Source of the DNA: Peptostreptococcus anaerobius VPI 4330 = DSM 2949
GTDB taxonomy: Bacteria; Bacillota; Clostridia; Peptostreptococcales; Peptostreptococcaceae
Direction of reading: 5' to 3'
Assembly: GCF_000381525.1 (NCBI RefSeq)
Contig: NZ_KB906628.1
Location: forward strand, 1 to 32,388
Length of the DNA: 32,388 nt
This document shows positions 31,686 to 32,388 of the stretch, one piece after another (the first letter of the stretch is position 1; every line of letters starts with the position of its first letter). The position numbers and the translations under genes are program-made. The notes under the pieces were generated by a model. It was not told the DNA's origin, searched no databases, and saw only the letters and a list, made by a program, of their open reading frames with translations.

Positions 31686-32186
31686 ATGGCAGTAACATTA
31701 GAACAAGCAAAATTAAACGTACAGGATGACCTGCAGTTAGGTGTAATTGACGAGTTTAGAAAATCAACGTGGTTATTCGATAACCTTATATTTGATGATG
31801 TAGTATCAGCTACAGGTGGAGGTGCTACGTTAACTTATGCCTATACTAGGCTTAAGACACAGCCTACAGCAGGATTCAGAAATGTAAATGAGGAATATGC
31901 AACATCTGAAGTGGAAAAGCAGAGATTCACAGCAGACTTAAAAATCTTTGGTGGTGGATTCAAGGTAGATAGAGTAATCGCAAATATGGGCGGAATAGCT
32001 GATGAGGTAGCTTTACAGATGGCTCAGAAGATAAAGGCAGCGGGGGCGTTATTTAATGATACAGTAATCAATGGTGATTCAGCCGTAGACTCAAAGTCTT
32101 CTTCTATGGCTAATCTGCCGATTAGGCAGTTAAAAAATAAATATTTGATTATTGGGAAGGCTGGTGAAAATCCAACCTTCCTTTAA
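31686..32186 (+). pseudogene. Phage major capsid protein, truncated by an insertion element
   Basis: The first about 138 codons encode the front of a major capsid protein: MAVTLEQAKLNVQDDLQLGV, FDDVVSATGGGATLTYAYTR, the EKQRFTADLKIFGGGFKVDR segment and ALFNDTVINGDSAVDSK. Capsid proteins of this kind run to about 300 residues. After about 32100 the frame continues into unrelated DNA (NLPIRQLKNKYLIIG) and stops. GGAAGAGAGG lies before the ATG. The break coincides with the end of the IS256-family element, so insertion is the likely cause. Confidence 0.82.
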
Positions 32187-32388
32187 TTTATAATATAACT
32201 TAATTTTTTGCATGTCAATAAAAACTGCTATAAAGTCAGTTTTAAATCTAGTAACTTATGCGTTCTTCGAACATGATTGATAGCTCTCCGAATATAGAAC
32301 CCCAATTTCTAATAGGGTGAGTCCATTTTTTGCTTATTTTTTCTACTGATAAAAATAAAGCTTTTTCCAAAGAAGATTTAGTCGGGAA
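32100..32388 (-). mobile_element. IS256-family element, one end (runs out of window)
   Basis: The C-terminus of an IS256-type transposase lies on the minus strand, and about 140 bases of non-coding end separate it from capsid-coding DNA. That end carries two hairpins: CTGCC/GGCAG (32115-32129) and GGAAGGCTGG with CCAACCTTCC (32155-32181, one mismatch) followed by T, which could stop incoming plus-strand transcripts. The exact tip is not determinable without the other end. Confidence 0.7.
32248..32388 (-). CDS. IS256-family transposase, C-terminal part
   Basis: Minus-strand frame, open at the window edge, 46 residues to a TAG at 32248-32250. The sequence KISKKWTHPIRNWGSIFGEL followed by SIMFEERISY is the typical ending of IS256-family (mutator-like) transposases, where the TxPIRNWG motif is highly conserved. 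The catalytic DDE region would be beyond the window. Confidence 0.85.
   Translation of the reverse strand, partial: FPTKSSLEKALFLSVEKISKKWTHPIRNWGSIFGELSIMFEERISY

Larger units (their letters stand above)
26331..32100. mobile_element. Degraded SPP1-like prophage remnant
   Basis: Codirectional packaging and head genes (small terminase, large terminase, portal, minor head, scaffold, capsid) follow a leftward integrase. Repressor, early, replication, tail and lysis genes are not present between integrase and terminase, which are only about 600 bases apart. Nearly every long gene is truncated, joined to another fragment or frameshifted. The right side is cut by an IS256-family element, so the far boundary is outside the window. 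Confidence 0.88.

Overview
The window is AT-rich and reads as a chromosomal segment of an anaerobic, amino-acid-fermenting Clostridia member, most likely Peptostreptococcaceae (Peptostreptococcus or a close relative). The evidence is low GC, strong AGGAGG ribosome sites, AGA/ATA-rich codon use, and above all a complete reductive Stickland operon with an oxygen-sensitive 2-hydroxyacyl-CoA dehydratase. The taxon is inferred from content, not from a marker gene.

Layout. (1) 1-1450: an ISL3-family insertion sequence with an intact transposase and a clear right end. (2) 1592-4089: a leftward flavin-binding split-barrel protein, then a rightward two-gene membrane-protein operon (YjiH-like, PsiE-like). 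(3) 4248-4919: a GntR/FCD regulator with a well-formed promoter overlapped by a palindrome. (4) 5228-18333: a fermentation block of acyl-CoA ligase, class III CoA-transferase, dehydratase activator, dehydratase alpha and beta, acyl-CoA dehydrogenase, EtfB, EtfA, then a D-2-hydroxyacid dehydrogenase, a BrnQ branched-chain amino acid carrier and a class I/II aminotransferase. Together they would take up an amino acid, transaminate it, reduce the 2-oxo acid to (R)-2-hydroxyacid, move CoA onto it, dehydrate it and reduce the enoyl-CoA, with possible electron bifurcation to ferredoxin. Gene order matches both had (leucine to isocaproate) and fld (aromatic amino acids to aryl-propionates) clusters; the substrate cannot be fixed from sequence, but BrnQ favours leucine. 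The beta subunit is unusually cysteine-poor. (5) 18357-18503: a strongly structured candidate RNA ending in a perfect terminator, followed by an EamA/DMT exporter. (6) 19719-24750: a compact type IV pilus or pseudopilus locus (PilB-, PilC-, pilin-, fused PilM-PilN- and PilO-like), with an exceptionally long prepilin leader and 16-bp tandem repeats. (7) 24880-26154: a leftward AI-2E-family permease.

(8) 26331-32100: a decayed SPP1-like prophage: truncated tyrosine integrase, internally deleted hicAB, small terminase, large-terminase start joined to portal end, minor head protein frameshifted in an A-run, a small overlapping gene, a YjcQ-like gene, a frameshifted scaffold gene and a truncated major capsid gene. 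Lysogeny and replication modules are absent between integrase and terminase. (9) About 32100-32388: the end of an IS256-family element, inserted in the capsid gene and running out of the window.

The most distinctive items are the cysteine-poor dehydratase beta subunit, the structured RNA at 18357-18503, the long-leader pilin locus, and the frameshifted head-protein extension with its overlapping small gene. No tRNA, rRNA or CRISPR array was seen.
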